Shown: positions 39,837 through 47,866 of the stretch, in pieces
How the letters are laid out: the number at the start of each line of letters is the position of its first letter
How positions within the stretch are numbered: position 1 is the first letter of the stretch
Assembly (NCBI RefSeq): GCF_022921115.1
Contig: NZ_CP095075.1
Span: forward strand, 3,298,001-3,362,000
Direction of reading: 5' to 3'
Source: Halobacillus amylolyticus
GTDB lineage: Bacteria; Bacillota; Bacilli; Bacillales; Halobacillaceae
DNA length: 64,000 nt
Program-made: the position numbers and the translations under genes
The notes under the pieces: generated by a model
What the model saw: only the letters and a program-made list of their open reading frames with translations
Database searches by the model: none
Told to the model about the DNA's origin: nothing

Positions 39837-42800
39837 GTGAAGCTCGTTAATCTATCCGTGAAGCGGCCTGTCGGTGTCATTATGATCGTCGCCGCGATTC
39901 TCGGGCTCGGCTTCGTTTCATTACGGTCGCTCACCATCGATTTGTATCCAGATATTGAACTACCGATCGCCGTGGTGTCAACGAGTTATGAAGGAGCGGC
40001 CCCACAAGAAGTTGAGAAGCTCGTCAGCCGTCCAGTCGAATCGGCTGTCAGTTCGCTCGAAGGTCTGGAGGTCCTGCAATCTCAATCACAAGCAGGCGCC
40101 TCGCTTGTGATGATGCAGTTCAGCACTGGTGTTGATCTTGATAGCACATTGCTTGAGGTCAGGGAGAAGGTTGACCAAGTGACGGGCGCGCTTCCTGAGG
40201 GAGCGGGGGAGCCGAACGTACTTCGTTTCGACCCACAGCAGCTGCCGATCATGACCATTGGTCTCTCCGGCGACACTCCTGCGAACTTGCAGCAAATTGC
40301 TGAGAGCCAACTCGTCCCGCATTTTGAACGCCAAGAAGGAGTCGCTTCCGTCAGCATTGAAGGGGGGCGAACACGGGAAGTTCAGGTGCTCGTCGACCGT
40401 GCGCAAATGGCCCAGTACGGCCTTGATTCACAAACGATCATCCAAGCATTGAATGCCTCAAACCAGTCCGCCTCGGCCGGCAGCATTAAAAAAGGCCAGA
40501 AGGACTTGCAAATCCGCATCAATGGCGATTATCAAAGCATCGAGGATGTTCGTGAAACGATTGTTCAGTCACCGGAAGGCGCCAGGGTCACCCTTGATCA
40601 GATCGCCGACGTCGAAGAGAATTTTGCCAAATCGAATACCGTCTCAAGAGTAAACGGCAATTCCTCCGTTGTCCTGTCCTTTTTGAAAAAAACGGACAGC
40701 AATACGGTAGAAACAGCGGATAACGTCACGGCAGCTATTGATGAAGCAATGGCTGATCTGCCGGAGGATGTCGAGCTTGAGGTCGTCCTTGATACGAGTG
40801 AATTTGTGAAAACATCGATTAACAGTGTCGTGAAAAATATTATCATCGGCGGGATCATTTCGGTTTTTGTGCTGCTGCTATTTTTGAAAAGTGTACGCGC
40901 AACGCTCGTCATCGGGATTTCGATTCCGATCGCCATCATCTCTACGTTTACGTTGATGTTTTTCACAGGTGAAACGTTAAACGTACTGACGATGGGTGGG
41001 CTCGCGCTCGGGATTGGGATGATGGTCGACAGCTCGATCGTCATTTTGGAAAGCATCTACAGTTATCGGCAGCGGGGCTACTCCATCGTCGAAGCCTCAA
41101 AGCAAGGGGCCTCTGAGCTCGCACCTGCCGTCATCGCGTCGGCGACAACGACCCTCGTCGTGTTTTTGCCGATCATTTTTGTGGAAGGAATCGCCTCCGA
41201 GCTGTTCACCCCGCTCGCCTTGACGATCTCTTTTGCGTTAATCGCATCACTGGCCGTATCCGTCACACTTGTGCCGATGCTGTCATCGAAACTGTTAACC
41301 AAACCGATCAAAACAAGCGGCCGTCGCGAATGGTTTGACCGTCTTTTAGAAAAAGTAACCAATGGCTATCGCAAGTTATTAAGAAAAGTATTAACGTTTA
41401 GGAAAACAACCGTCGCGATTACGGTTGCCTGCATTGCCGGCAGTATCGCGCTGATTCCATTGATTGGCACGGAATTCATCCCGCCCTCGGATCAAGGACA
41501 AGTATCGATTCGAGTCACAATGCCAGAAGGAACCGCCATCGAAGAAACACAAGAACTTACGAATCAGGTCGATCAACGGCTGGAGGAATTCAGCGACGTC
41601 ATTGATGTCAGCTACCTGACGATTGGCGGGGGCGGTATTGGCGGTGGGGTCGGCAGCAGCTCCTCCGACTTCGGCTCCTACACGATTCAGCTTGTCGACC
41701 CGGGGGAGCGGGAACGAACAACGGCAGCCGTCGTGGAAGACATTGACGAAGCCTTAGGGGGGCTGGCTGGAGCGGACATCTCTGTTGGTGCGCTTGAAGC
41801 CGGGCTCGGCACAGGTGCGCCGTTACAAGTGCAGATCAATGGACCTGAATACGAAGTCCTAGACCAGCTGTCCCAGCAAATCGTCTACTTAATGGAAGAT
41901 GTCGATGGGGTCAGCGAGCTGACGTCTTCAACAGAAGAAGGCCGGCCGGAAATGCAAATCGATGTCAACCGCCAGAAGGCAGCTCAATATGGCTTAAGCG
42001 ATCAGCAAGTCATCAATCAAGTACAGCTCGCCTTTAGTGGCCAAATCGCCACAAGGTATCGGGAAGGCGGCAACGAAATCGATGTCCGCTTGATTTTGCC
42101 AAAAGAAGAACGCCAAACGATTGCCGATCTCGAAGGCATGTCGGTGCAAACACCAAGCGGATCGATTATCCCGCTTGCGACCATCGCTGATTTGACCCAA
42201 GTTCAGGGACCTGTTTCGTTGTTGCGAGAGGGCCAGCAGCCGCAAGTCAACGTTGAAGCAGAAGTCGTCGACCGTGACCTTGGCAGCACAACCGAAGCCG
42301 TCCAAGCCCAACTCGACAGCCTTAACTTTCCTGATGGCTATTCTTATTCCATCGGCGGACAGGCAGAAGACATGCGCGACGCGTTTGGAGATCTGGCCCT
42401 GGCACTGGTATTTTCGATTTTCTTGGTTTATGCAGTGATGGCAATTCAGTTTGAGAACTTCCTGTTCCCGTTTATCATCATGTTCTCACTGCCCGCCACG
42501 ATCGTCGGCATTGCTGGAGGCTTGTTTATCACAGGACTGCCATTCAGCCTGCCAGCCTTCGTCGGGATCATCATGCTCGCGGGGATCGTCGTCAACAATG
42601 CTATCGTGCTCGTCGACTACATCAATATCTTACGGGAAAAATCATATGACAGAACGGAAGCGATTCTAGAAGCCGGCCCCGACCGCCTGCGGCCCATCCT
42701 AATGACAACACTCACCACCATCTTAGGAATGCTGCCGCTCGCACTCGGAATTGGCCAAGGCGCCGAAGCCCAACAACCGCTCGCGGTGACCATCATCTTC

Positions 42801-42923
42801 GGCCTGACCGTCTCAAGCTTCTTCACGCTCGTCCTTATCCCCGTTGTCTACACCTTCTTCGATGACCTATCAAACAAAATAACCGGAGCCTTCCGCAAAT
42901 CAGAAGGAGAGGGAAAGGAATAA
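39837..42923 (+). CDS. RND-family efflux transporter (SwrC/YerP type)
   Basis: A 1028-residue AcrB-like proton-driven exporter. It begins with GTG directly after the TAA of the adaptor gene, so translation is coupled. It has the two-fold repeat of six membrane helices plus large external loops, the charged helix-4 motif ([14 protein letters not shown]) and the second-half motif [19 protein letters not shown]. In Bacillus the homologue SwrC exports surfactin and confers drug tolerance and swarming; the substrate here is inferred only. A family P hairpin follows the stop by three bases and may serve as terminator. Confidence 0.93.
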   Translation: MKLVNLSVKRPVGVIMIVAAILGLGFVSLRSLTIDLYPDIELPIAVVSTSYEGAAPQEVEKLVSRPVESAVSSLEGLEVLQSQSQAGASLVMMQFSTGVDLDSTLLEVREKVDQVTGALPEGAGEPNVLRFDPQQLPIMTIGLSGDTPANLQQIAESQLVPHFERQEGVASVSIEGGRTREVQVLVDRAQMAQYGLDSQTIIQALNASNQSASAGSIKKGQKDLQIRINGDYQSIEDVRETIVQSPEGARVTLDQIADVEENFAKSNTVSRVNGNSSVVLSFLKKTDSNTVETADNVTAAIDEAMADLPEDVELEVVLDTSEFVKTSINSVVKNIIIGGIISVFVLLLFLKSVRATLVIGISIPIAIISTFTLMFFTGETLNVLTMGGLALGIGMMVDSSIVILESIYSYRQRGYSIVEASKQGASELAPAVIASATTTLVVFLPIIFVEGIASELFTPLALTISFALIASLAVSVTLVPMLSSKLLTKPIKTSGRREWFDRLLEKVTNGYRKLLRKVLTFRKTTVAITVACIAGSIALIPLIGTEFIPPSDQGQVSIRVTMPEGTAIEETQELTNQVDQRLEEFSDVIDVSYLTIGGGGIGGGVGSSSSDFGSYTIQLVDPGERERTTAAVVEDIDEALGGLAGADISVGALEAGLGTGAPLQVQINGPEYEVLDQLSQQIVYLMEDVDGVSELTSSTEEGRPEMQIDVNRQKAAQYGLSDQQVINQVQLAFSGQIATRYREGGNEIDVRLILPKEERQTIADLEGMSVQTPSGSIIPLATIADLTQVQGPVSLLREGQQPQVNVEAEVVDRDLGSTTEAVQAQLDSLNFPDGYSYSIGGQAEDMRDAFGDLALALVFSIFLVYAVMAIQFENFLFPFIIMFSLPATIVGIAGGLFITGLPFSLPAFVGIIMLAGIVVNNAIVLVDYINILREKSYDRTEAILEAGPDRLRPILMTTLTTILGMLPLALGIGQGAEAQQPLAVTIIFGLTVSSFFTLVLIPVVYTFFDDLSNKITGAFRKSEGEGKE

Positions 42924-42926
42924 ACT

Positions 42927-42967
42927 ACCACCTCAGGTCATCCAATTTCTGGATGACCTGAGGTGGT
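42927..42967. repeat. Palindromic repeat (family P), full copy 2
   Basis: ACCACCTCAGGTCATCCA and its inverse complement (18 bp) around ATTTC, followed by TCTTATTTCC. It lies 4 bases after the RND stop. Confidence 0.95.
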
Positions 42968-42988
42968 TCTTATTTCCAATCTAGTGGT

Positions 42989-43125
42989 GAGCGGTTGGGA
43001 GGGTTGGGTGAGCGCAAATTTTTAAAAGTGGAGCTGCCAATGACAATTCTGGAGCGTTCGACCAAATATCTGAGCGTTTGTGCCACAAAAGTGAGCGCTC
43101 GCCTATTTTTGGAGGCAATCCATTG
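42989..43125. repeat. 21-bp phased array, family D (seven units)
   Basis: GAGCG-type cores begin at 42989, 43010, 43031, 43052, 43072, 43093 and 43112, i.e. spacings of 21, 21, 21, 20, 21 and 19. Only GAGCG is conserved. The array is enclosed between a full family P palindrome (42927) and a half palindrome (43154). Confidence 0.82.
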
Positions 43126-43153
43126 TTTGAATGACCAGCACTCGCCCAAAATA

Positions 43154-43170
43154 TGGATGACCTGAGGTGG
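43154..43170. repeat. Palindromic repeat (family P), right half only
   Basis: TGGATGACCTGAGGTGG without a partner arm. Confidence 0.9.
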
Positions 43171-43235
43171 TAGCCAAATGGAATCTAATGTCGCGAATTC
43201 TGAGCCAATTGAGCTGCTAATTATTTATTTCTCAA

Positions 43236-43264
43236 TTAACTTTTTCAAGAAATTATGGTATGAT
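43236..43264 (+). promoter_or_regulatory. Promoter of a putative antitoxin RNA
   Basis: TTAACT at 43236, 17 bases, TATGAT at 43259-43264. It fires toward the toxin gene from its 3' side. Confidence 0.6.
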
Positions 43265-43270
43265 AAAGTT

Positions 43271-43407
43271 AGAAATAGGATACACATAAGAAAAGGGACC
43301 ACAGGTTGCAACTGTGATCCCCTAGATAGTTGCTCTTTTAGGGCGCTGACTATTTGAAAAATAGACTCACCCCGATTCTTGCTAGAATAGGGAGTCTATT
43401 TTTTTAT
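43271..43407 (+). ncRNA. Putative antisense antitoxin RNA of a type I toxin locus
   Basis: A ~135-base transcript is predicted from the promoter at 43236 to a terminator at 43370-43407 (AATAGACTC with GAGTCTATT, then TTTTTT). It has no ORF. Its 3' end overlaps the 3' end of the minus-strand hydrophobic toxin gene, the same arrangement as txpA-ratA and bsrG-SR4. A hairpin GGGACCACAG...CTGTGATCCC is near its 5' end. Confidence 0.6.
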
Positions 43408-43503
43408 GCGCAAAATCGTCACAATTAGAGCTTTGATCGAAACAATTAGCGAACTAAAAGCAATCATAATCATCAGTGATTCATAAATGCACCCAGGCGT
43501 CAC
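43396..43503 (-). CDS. Putative holin-like (Hol_Tox) small membrane toxin
   Basis: A 35-residue peptide with one hydrophobic helix and a basic end. The segment YESLMIMIAFSSLIVSI then VTILRIKK fits the putative holin-like toxin family (YEALMLMIxFxxLIVxI...KK). The start is uncertain: GTG 43503 follows GGAAGGGG closely, and a shorter form would begin at ATG 43473. The 3' end faces the promoter-terminator unit on the opposite strand. GATAGTTG-YTC occurs in both convergent transcripts (43325 plus; about 43580 minus), forming an inverted repeat around the gene. Membrane toxicity is inferred from the family. Confidence 0.7.
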   Translation of the reverse strand: MTPGCIYESLMIMIAFSSLIVSIKALIVTILRIKK

Positions 43504-43733
43504 CCCCTTCCGTCCTACGACATGGGGGTTAGCCGACACCCTATTCAGCCTGCAAAAGCAGTATGATCGAACAACTATCTAATGCTAGTTATAACATAGG
43601 CAGATCATAAAATAGACATATTTGAGCCATCTTTTGTTCCAAAAGCTTACAGTAAGACGTGGCGATGTATAACCCTGATAAGATGTTCAATAGAGTTTAA
43701 TATTGGAAAACCCTTCGAAAAAGGAATGAATCC
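43504..43733. other. Leader of the toxin gene and gene-free DNA
   Basis: Read on the minus strand this holds GC-rich small hairpins (CTGC-TTTT-GCAG near 43550 and a GGGTGTCGGCTAACCCCC dyad near 43523-43541) expected in a structured toxin mRNA leader. TATAAC near 43590 could be its -10. No other gene was seen. Confidence 0.4.
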
Positions 43734-43772
43734 CCACCTCAGGTCATCCAATTTATGGATGACCTGAGGTGG
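43734..43772. repeat. Palindromic repeat (family P), full copy 3
   Basis: CCACCTCAGGTCATCCA, loop ATTTA, inverse complement, followed by TTTTTATTTCC (T-rich tail like a terminator). Confidence 0.95.
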
Positions 43773-43862
43773 TTTTTATTTCCATGCCTATCTGATAAAA
43801 AGTGTATATAAATGGTGCTTCAAGTGAAAATTATACATAACCGATAAAGGAGGACTTTATTA

Positions 43863-44048
43863 ATGAACAAAGAACGCGCCAAAGAAATCTTCCACTCCGA
43901 CGAGATGATTAATGTGACCCATGATCAACGCCCTATCTATATCGAAGAGGTCATTGAAAGAAGTGAAACGGCCCGGGTTCACCCTGTTGACCAACCTAAC
44001 ATCGTCCAAGAAGTTCCGTTGTATGATTTGAAGGAGCAGCAGGAATAG
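43863..44048 (+). CDS. Small acid-soluble spore protein, SspH type (divergent copy)
   Basis: A 61-residue H-type SASP. MNKERAKEIFHSDEMINVTHDQRPIYIEEVIERSETARVH follows the SspH pattern (MNxxRAKEI...ANVxYxGxxIYIExVDExNxTArIh). It is more divergent than its tandem neighbour. H-type SASPs are SigG-dependent forespore core proteins of unclear role. RBS AAAGGAGG. No convincing SigG promoter was identified. Confidence 0.8.
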   Translation: MNKERAKEIFHSDEMINVTHDQRPIYIEEVIERSETARVHPVDQPNIVQEVPLYDLKEQQE

Positions 44049-44084
44049 AAGCAGAATATCACGAACCCAAAGGAGGTAGATGAA

Positions 44085-44264
44085 ATGAATGCACAACGAG
44101 CACAAGAAATTGCTTCCTCTTCAACTATGGCTAATGTAACTTATAATGGGGAAGGGATCTACATTGAGCACGTGGACGAAACAAATGCAACAGCCACCAT
44201 CCACTCCCTAAAAACACCCAATAATAAACAAAGTGTTTCTGTAAACAGCTTAAGTGAACAATAA
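44085..44264 (+). CDS. sspH: Small acid-soluble spore protein H
   Basis: A 59-residue SASP (MNAQRAQEIASSSTMANVTYNGEGIYIEHVDETNATATIH then the PVNSL-like VSVNSLSEQ end). Its length equals B. subtilis SspH. AGGAGG is 9 bases before ATG 44085. It is 36 bases after the divergent copy, so the two are a tandem duplication in one transcript ended by the terminator at 44284. Confidence 0.88.
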   Translation: MNAQRAQEIASSSTMANVTYNGEGIYIEHVDETNATATIHSLKTPNNKQSVSVNSLSEQ

Positions 44265-44283
44265 TCTAGATCAAAAAGAAAAT

Positions 44284-44321
44284 AATCCCGTACCACTGTA
44301 AAAGTGATACGGGATATTTTT
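44284..44321 (+). terminator. sspH terminator
   Basis: ATCCCGTACCACT and AGTGATACGGGAT pair (one mismatch) around GTAAA, then ATTTTT. Confidence 0.88.
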
Positions 44322-44365
44322 GAATGACTTGCTAGACATTCCTCTTGAACCATAAAAATGGTCGA

Positions 44366-44581
44366 TTAATAATCTTCCTGCTCGCCTTCTTTTACGGAAG
44401 CTCTTGGGGCAGTATCTTCCTCTTCAACCTTTTCGAAACCTTTATCCACCTTTCCGGCATTTTCAATGTCCCCGGAAGCCTTGTAACCAGCGATTTCTGT
44501 ATTAGAGGTTGTGCCGTAAAGACCCATTCCACCTAATTTTCCATTTACATTCTTCTCATTGCGCTCCTTTTTCTTATCCAT
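44366..44581 (-). CDS. Unrecognised hydrophilic 71-residue protein
   Basis: MDKKKERNEKNVNGKLGGMGLYG starts at ATG 44581, 8 bases after GGGAGGTG on the minus strand. It is Lys/Glu/Gly rich, with no membrane segment and a strongly acidic tail (EKVEEEDTAPRASVKEGEQEDY). It sits head-on to the sspH pair. Composition and location would suit a spore-associated protein, but no family was recognised. Confidence 0.6.
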   Translation of the reverse strand: MDKKKERNEKNVNGKLGGMGLYGTTSNTEIAGYKASGDIENAGKVDKGFEKVEEEDTAPRASVKEGEQEDY

Positions 44582-44663
44582 TGCTTTCACCTCCCTGTTG
44601 GTAATATAACCAAAGAGAACTTAATCTATAGATTGGTAAAAGGACTATAGGATAGACAAAATC

Positions 44664-44691
44664 TGGATGACCTGAGGTGGTTTTTATTTCC
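44664..44691. repeat. Palindromic repeat (family P), right half with T-rich tail
   Basis: TGGATGACCTGAGGTGG followed by TTTTTATTTCC; the left arm is absent. Confidence 0.92.
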
Positions 44692-44830
44692 ATATAGTTG
44701 TCAGGTTTCCTATCAGGGAATGGTTAAAAACAAGATGAGGTTTACTTACACGGTTGATAATGCAGATTTAAAAAGATCTTAAGATTGAATTAACAAATTT
44801 CAAAAGTATAGGTGGTAAAGTGAGGGTAAG

Positions 44831-44870
44831 TTGGCATACAACAGGGGATCAAATAGTAATGATAATAACT
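44831..44870 (+). promoter_or_regulatory. Promoter with overlapping Fur box
   Basis: TTGGCA (44831), 17 bases, TAGTAA (44854-44859). TAATGATAATAACT at 44857-44870 covers the -10 and matches one good half of the Fur 7-1-7 box (TGATAAT-n-ATTATCA). This fits iron-repressed control of the next gene. Confidence 0.6.
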
Positions 44871-44917
44871 CGGAAGCTGTATAGATTACTACCATAGCTG
44901 GTTGATGGAGGTGCGTG

Positions 44918-45070
44918 GTGAGAAATCATCTTCGTGAAGCTGTAGAAGACATGAGACAGCATTACATTAAAAAACTTCTAGATGCTAACGTCCTTAACGA
45001 TTCAGACAAGGATCCTTCCTCATTTACCTTGAGTGAACTTAAAAATATGGTTACATTCTACCGACTTTAA
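44918..45070 (+). CDS. Fur-regulated basic protein (FbpA family)
   Basis: A 50-residue protein starting at GTG 44918 after GATGGAGGTG. MRNHLREAVEDMRQHYIKKLLDANV then TLSELKNMVTFYRL matches the short FbpA/DUF3940 pattern (LREAVExxRxYLIxKLxxxGV...LTLxELE). In B. subtilis FbpA acts in the iron-sparing response, possibly with the sRNA FsrA. A Fur-box promoter and a terminator (45110) enclose it as a single-gene unit. Confidence 0.75.
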   Translation: MRNHLREAVEDMRQHYIKKLLDANVLNDSDKDPSSFTLSELKNMVTFYRL

Positions 45071-45109
45071 GTTTGCATGAGGCGCCATTCTAGATTGGAA
45101 GAGACTTCA

Positions 45110-45145
45110 GAAAGCCCGTCTTCATAATACGAAAACGGGCTTTTC
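45110..45145 (+). terminator. Terminator of the fbpA-like gene
   Basis: AAAGCCCGT and ACGGGCTTT around a 15-base loop, followed by TCCC; the T run is short. Confidence 0.75.
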
Positions 45146-45340
45146 CCTCTGAGGAACGGTAATTAACGTTGCAAAGTCTTAGCTGGGTAGTAAGAAGGGA
45201 CCTCACTGAATAAGGAAATAGGGGAACGGCTTCAGACGTGATTCATCCTCGTACTTCACGATTTTTAAGTTTCGTATATTCTTTCAACAATCTGTCAACA
45301 ATGAAACTATGTAACTAGCCAAAAACGAGGAGCGGATAGA

Positions 45341-45535
45341 ATGAAGACGGTAGATTATACGTTATCTGATACTGGATTACATTTGAGTCAAGCAGAGATT
45401 CAAAACCTAATACCCGAAGAAGAATACTGGTTTCTAAATGAAAAGTATGCTCAGGCTCTTAGAAATGTAGATGCCTTTTATCAATCGCAAAATATTGATC
45501 CTCAAGAGCTTTATCGACCCTTTCTAAGATCTTAA
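45341..45535 (+). CDS. Unrecognised 64-residue protein
   Basis: MKTVDYTLSDTGLHLSQAEIQNLIPEEEYWFLNEKYAQALRNVDAFYQSQ, a soluble acidic helical protein. ATG 45341 follows GAGGAGCGG. A strong terminator follows. No family recognised. Confidence 0.65.
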   Translation: MKTVDYTLSDTGLHLSQAEIQNLIPEEEYWFLNEKYAQALRNVDAFYQSQNIDPQELYRPFLRS

Positions 45536-45545
45536 GGTGATTCTA

Positions 45546-45582
45546 AAAAGGATTCAGCCCTATGACTGAATCCTTTTTTCTA
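45546..45582. terminator. Bidirectional terminator
   Basis: AAAAAGGATTCAG and CTGAATCCTTTTTT are complementary around CCCTATGA, with T-rich flanks for both strands. It serves the plus-strand gene at 45341. Part of the stem is also the last codons of the minus-strand gene at 45560. Confidence 0.9.
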
Positions 45583-45841
45583 TTCTATTCAATTTTAAAT
45601 CATGCTTTCCTGTTTTCCCACTGAGGAAGTCTACATCAATTTGGAGGTTTCTCATTTGCCTTGATACCCCTTTGAAAATCTCTTTATAATCTTCCGAATT
45701 TTCATCTGTAAACCCGCTTCTTGTTTCTGAGGAAAGGTGATCGATCTTTTCTTCAAGGCGCTCTTGATTTTCTTCAAGACGCTCCTGACCATGCTTTAAT
45801 AATTCTAGATATTCAAGGATAGAGTCCAGTTTTTTCTCCAT
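45560..45841 (-). CDS. Coiled-coil protein of unknown function
   Basis: A 93-residue protein made of heptads (MEKKLDSILEYLELLKHGQERLEENQERLEEKIDHL with tandem QERLEE) that should form a coiled coil, then VSRQMRNLQIDVDFLSGKTGKHDLKLNRIEKR. GGAGGTATAATTA precedes ATG 45841. Similar short coiled-coil proteins near Bacillus mobile DNA are unassigned. Confidence 0.7.
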   Translation of the reverse strand: MEKKLDSILEYLELLKHGQERLEENQERLEEKIDHLSSETRSGFTDENSEDYKEIFKGVSRQMRNLQIDVDFLSGKTGKHDLKLNRIEKRIQS

Positions 45842-46144
45842 TAATTATACCTCCAAGTATTTTCCATAATTATAACACTTATTCATAGGAACCTTATGAA
45901 GGAGCAGTTACTACTCCTAAAGTATGAACCCTCCTTAATTCCAGGGGGCTAAGTCTTCACTCCATCAAAAACATTCAATCCAAAGAATTTTTTAATAGCC
46001 CAAATCCTTTGTCACGACAAGCTTTAGAAAAAAATCAGCAAAAATCCCAAAAAAATTTATAAAAAAAGTGATCCAGTTGTCATCCACTCACGATAGCTAT
46101 GTAACAAATCAAAGCAGAACAAAACTTTAAGGAGAGTGACACAC

Positions 46145-47476
46145 TTGAAAACAGTAAAAAAAGCAGTCGTCATGTTTATGGCCATTATGCTACTGATTCC
46201 ATCCCTAGCAATGGCACAAGACGGTGACACACAGACCACATCAAAAACACCAGCCGCTGATCTACGCTCGAGCTTAGATCAACTACTATCGGAACACTTT
46301 GTTCTAGTAACAACAGCGATGATTAAGGATTACAACAACGCAGAAGATGCTGATGAAGTGTATGAAGCTCTTGACCAAAACGCTCAAGACATGACCCCGG
46401 CCATTGCTTCCGTTTACGGTGAAGAAGCGGCCGCACAGTTTGAAGACATTTTCCTTGGTCACAACGATTACACACCAGATTTTGTAGAAGCGAAAGTCAA
46501 CAATGATGAGGAAGCCCGTAAAGCAGCTGAAGCAGAAGTAGACGAATTCGTTAATGAATTCAGTTCTTTCCTTGCTACAGCAACAGAAGGTAACCTTCCT
46601 AAAGAAGCCGCAGCAAAAGTGTTAGCAGCACATGAACAAGATGTTATTAATGTATTTGATCATTATGTAGCTGGAGAATACGAAAAAGCATACCAATCTT
46701 TCCGCGAAGGATTTAAGCGTATGTTTGACATCAGTAAAGCCCTATCAAGCGCGATTGTAACGCAAATGCCAGAAAAATTTGAAGGGACAAAAGCCGTTAC
46801 ACCAGCCGCTGATCTACGTTCTACATTGAACCGCTTGGCTTCTGAGCACTTCGCTCTAGCTGTTCTTGAAATGCAAAAAGGCTATAACCAAGCTGAAGAC
46901 TATGATTTCGTAACATGGGCTGAAAACATGAACACACAAGAATTCACAGAAGCGATTGGTTCTATCTATGGTGATGAAGCTGCCACACAGTTCCAAAAAA
47001 TCTGGCAACAAAACCATATCAAAGCACAATCTGAACTTGTAACAGCAACACTTGAAAATGATGAAGAAGCACGCAAAGCAGCTGAGCAAAGCCTGCAGAA
47101 ATTCGCTGAAACATTTGGCCAATTCCTTGGAATGGCAACTGAAGGCAACCTGCCAGCAGATGCAGCAACTAGCGCGCTTTGGGCACATGAAGAAGATGTC
47201 ATCCAAACTTTCGACCATTATGTAGCTGGTGATTACCAAGCCACTTATGACTCTTTCCGTGACGGATATGGCTTCATGTTTGGAGTAGGCGAAACGTTAA
47301 GTGATGCAATTGTAAAACAAATGCCAGATAAATTTGCTGCAGAGCAAATGCCAGAAGATATGCCTAAGACAGGAATGGGCGGTACCGCAACAAGCAGCCT
47401 TTGGACTTGGGTAGCATTCGGTGCACTCGTCCTCATCTCTGGTGGCGTAATGTTTAGAAAAAAAGTACAACAATAA
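46145..47476 (+). CDS. Cell-wall-anchored surface protein with duplicated helical domain and MPKTG signal
   Basis: A 443-residue protein. TTG 46145 is 10 bases after AAGGAG and gives MKTVKKAVVMFMAIMLLIPSLAMA as signal peptide. Two copies of a ~195-residue domain (about 30-220 and 225-410) both start TPAADLRS-LxxLxSEHF and carry histidines at equal positions (SEHF, HN or NHI, AHEQDV or AHEEDV, DHYVAGxY). The C terminus is a sorting signal: MPKTG at about residue 405, a hydrophobic stretch and RKKVQQ. A class F sortase gene lies about 390 bases downstream. The repeated histidines could bind metal, which is inference. Confidence 0.85.
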   Translation: MKTVKKAVVMFMAIMLLIPSLAMAQDGDTQTTSKTPAADLRSSLDQLLSEHFVLVTTAMIKDYNNAEDADEVYEALDQNAQDMTPAIASVYGEEAAAQFEDIFLGHNDYTPDFVEAKVNNDEEARKAAEAEVDEFVNEFSSFLATATEGNLPKEAAAKVLAAHEQDVINVFDHYVAGEYEKAYQSFREGFKRMFDISKALSSAIVTQMPEKFEGTKAVTPAADLRSTLNRLASEHFALAVLEMQKGYNQAEDYDFVTWAENMNTQEFTEAIGSIYGDEAATQFQKIWQQNHIKAQSELVTATLENDEEARKAAEQSLQKFAETFGQFLGMATEGNLPADAATSALWAHEEDVIQTFDHYVAGDYQATYDSFRDGYGFMFGVGETLSDAIVKQMPDKFAAEQMPEDMPKTGMGGTATSSLWTWVAFGALVLISGGVMFRKKVQQ

Positions 47477-47660
47477 ACAACTAGCTAAACCGCTCCTCAG
47501 GAGGTCAAGCTCCTGGGGAGAACAAGGGCACCCGCATTTACCTCACCCTTCTTGGGTCAAGGTGAATGCGACTGTCCTTCTACATTTTCAAGATAAGATC
47601 GGCGAGTCTGGCATAACCCTCTCTGGTAAAATGCAAAAGACTCGTCAATAACTGATAGGA

Positions 47661-47691
47661 TAGAGGGGAGGGGAAACCCTCTCCTCTTTTC
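47661..47691 (+). terminator. Terminator after the surface protein gene
   Basis: AGAGGGGAGGG and CCCTCTCCTCT around GAAA, followed by TTTT. A second stem (GCATTTACCT with AGGTGAATGC) is upstream at 47534-47567. Confidence 0.75.
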
Positions 47692-47695
47692 TATA

Positions 47696-47784
47696 AGAGG
47701 TTGTTCAAAAAGTCGCCAAATGATAAGCGGCGAATCTCTTCGTTGGCTTGCTTCTAATTTGGCAACTTTTTGAACACTCATTAT
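47696..47784. mobile_element. MITE-like element (family M), short 89-bp copy, reverse orientation
   Basis: AGAGGTTGTTCAAAAAGTCGCCAAAT at one end and ATTTGGCAACTTTTTGAACACTC at the other form a near-perfect inverted repeat. The interior is reduced to about 40 bases (CGGCGAATCTCTTCGTTG) compared with the 229-bp copy. Confidence 0.85.
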
Positions 47785-47866
47785 AAGATAGAATTTTAAA
47801 AGAGAAATAGAGAAATGCATAACGCTGATACGCTTTAGATTCAATATATTAGAAAAGGTGATGGGT

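Noticed and set aside
43790..43862. SigG promoter for the sspH pair
   Set aside because: TGTATA and CATAAC are present, but their spacing (27 bases) does not fit the SigG consensus.
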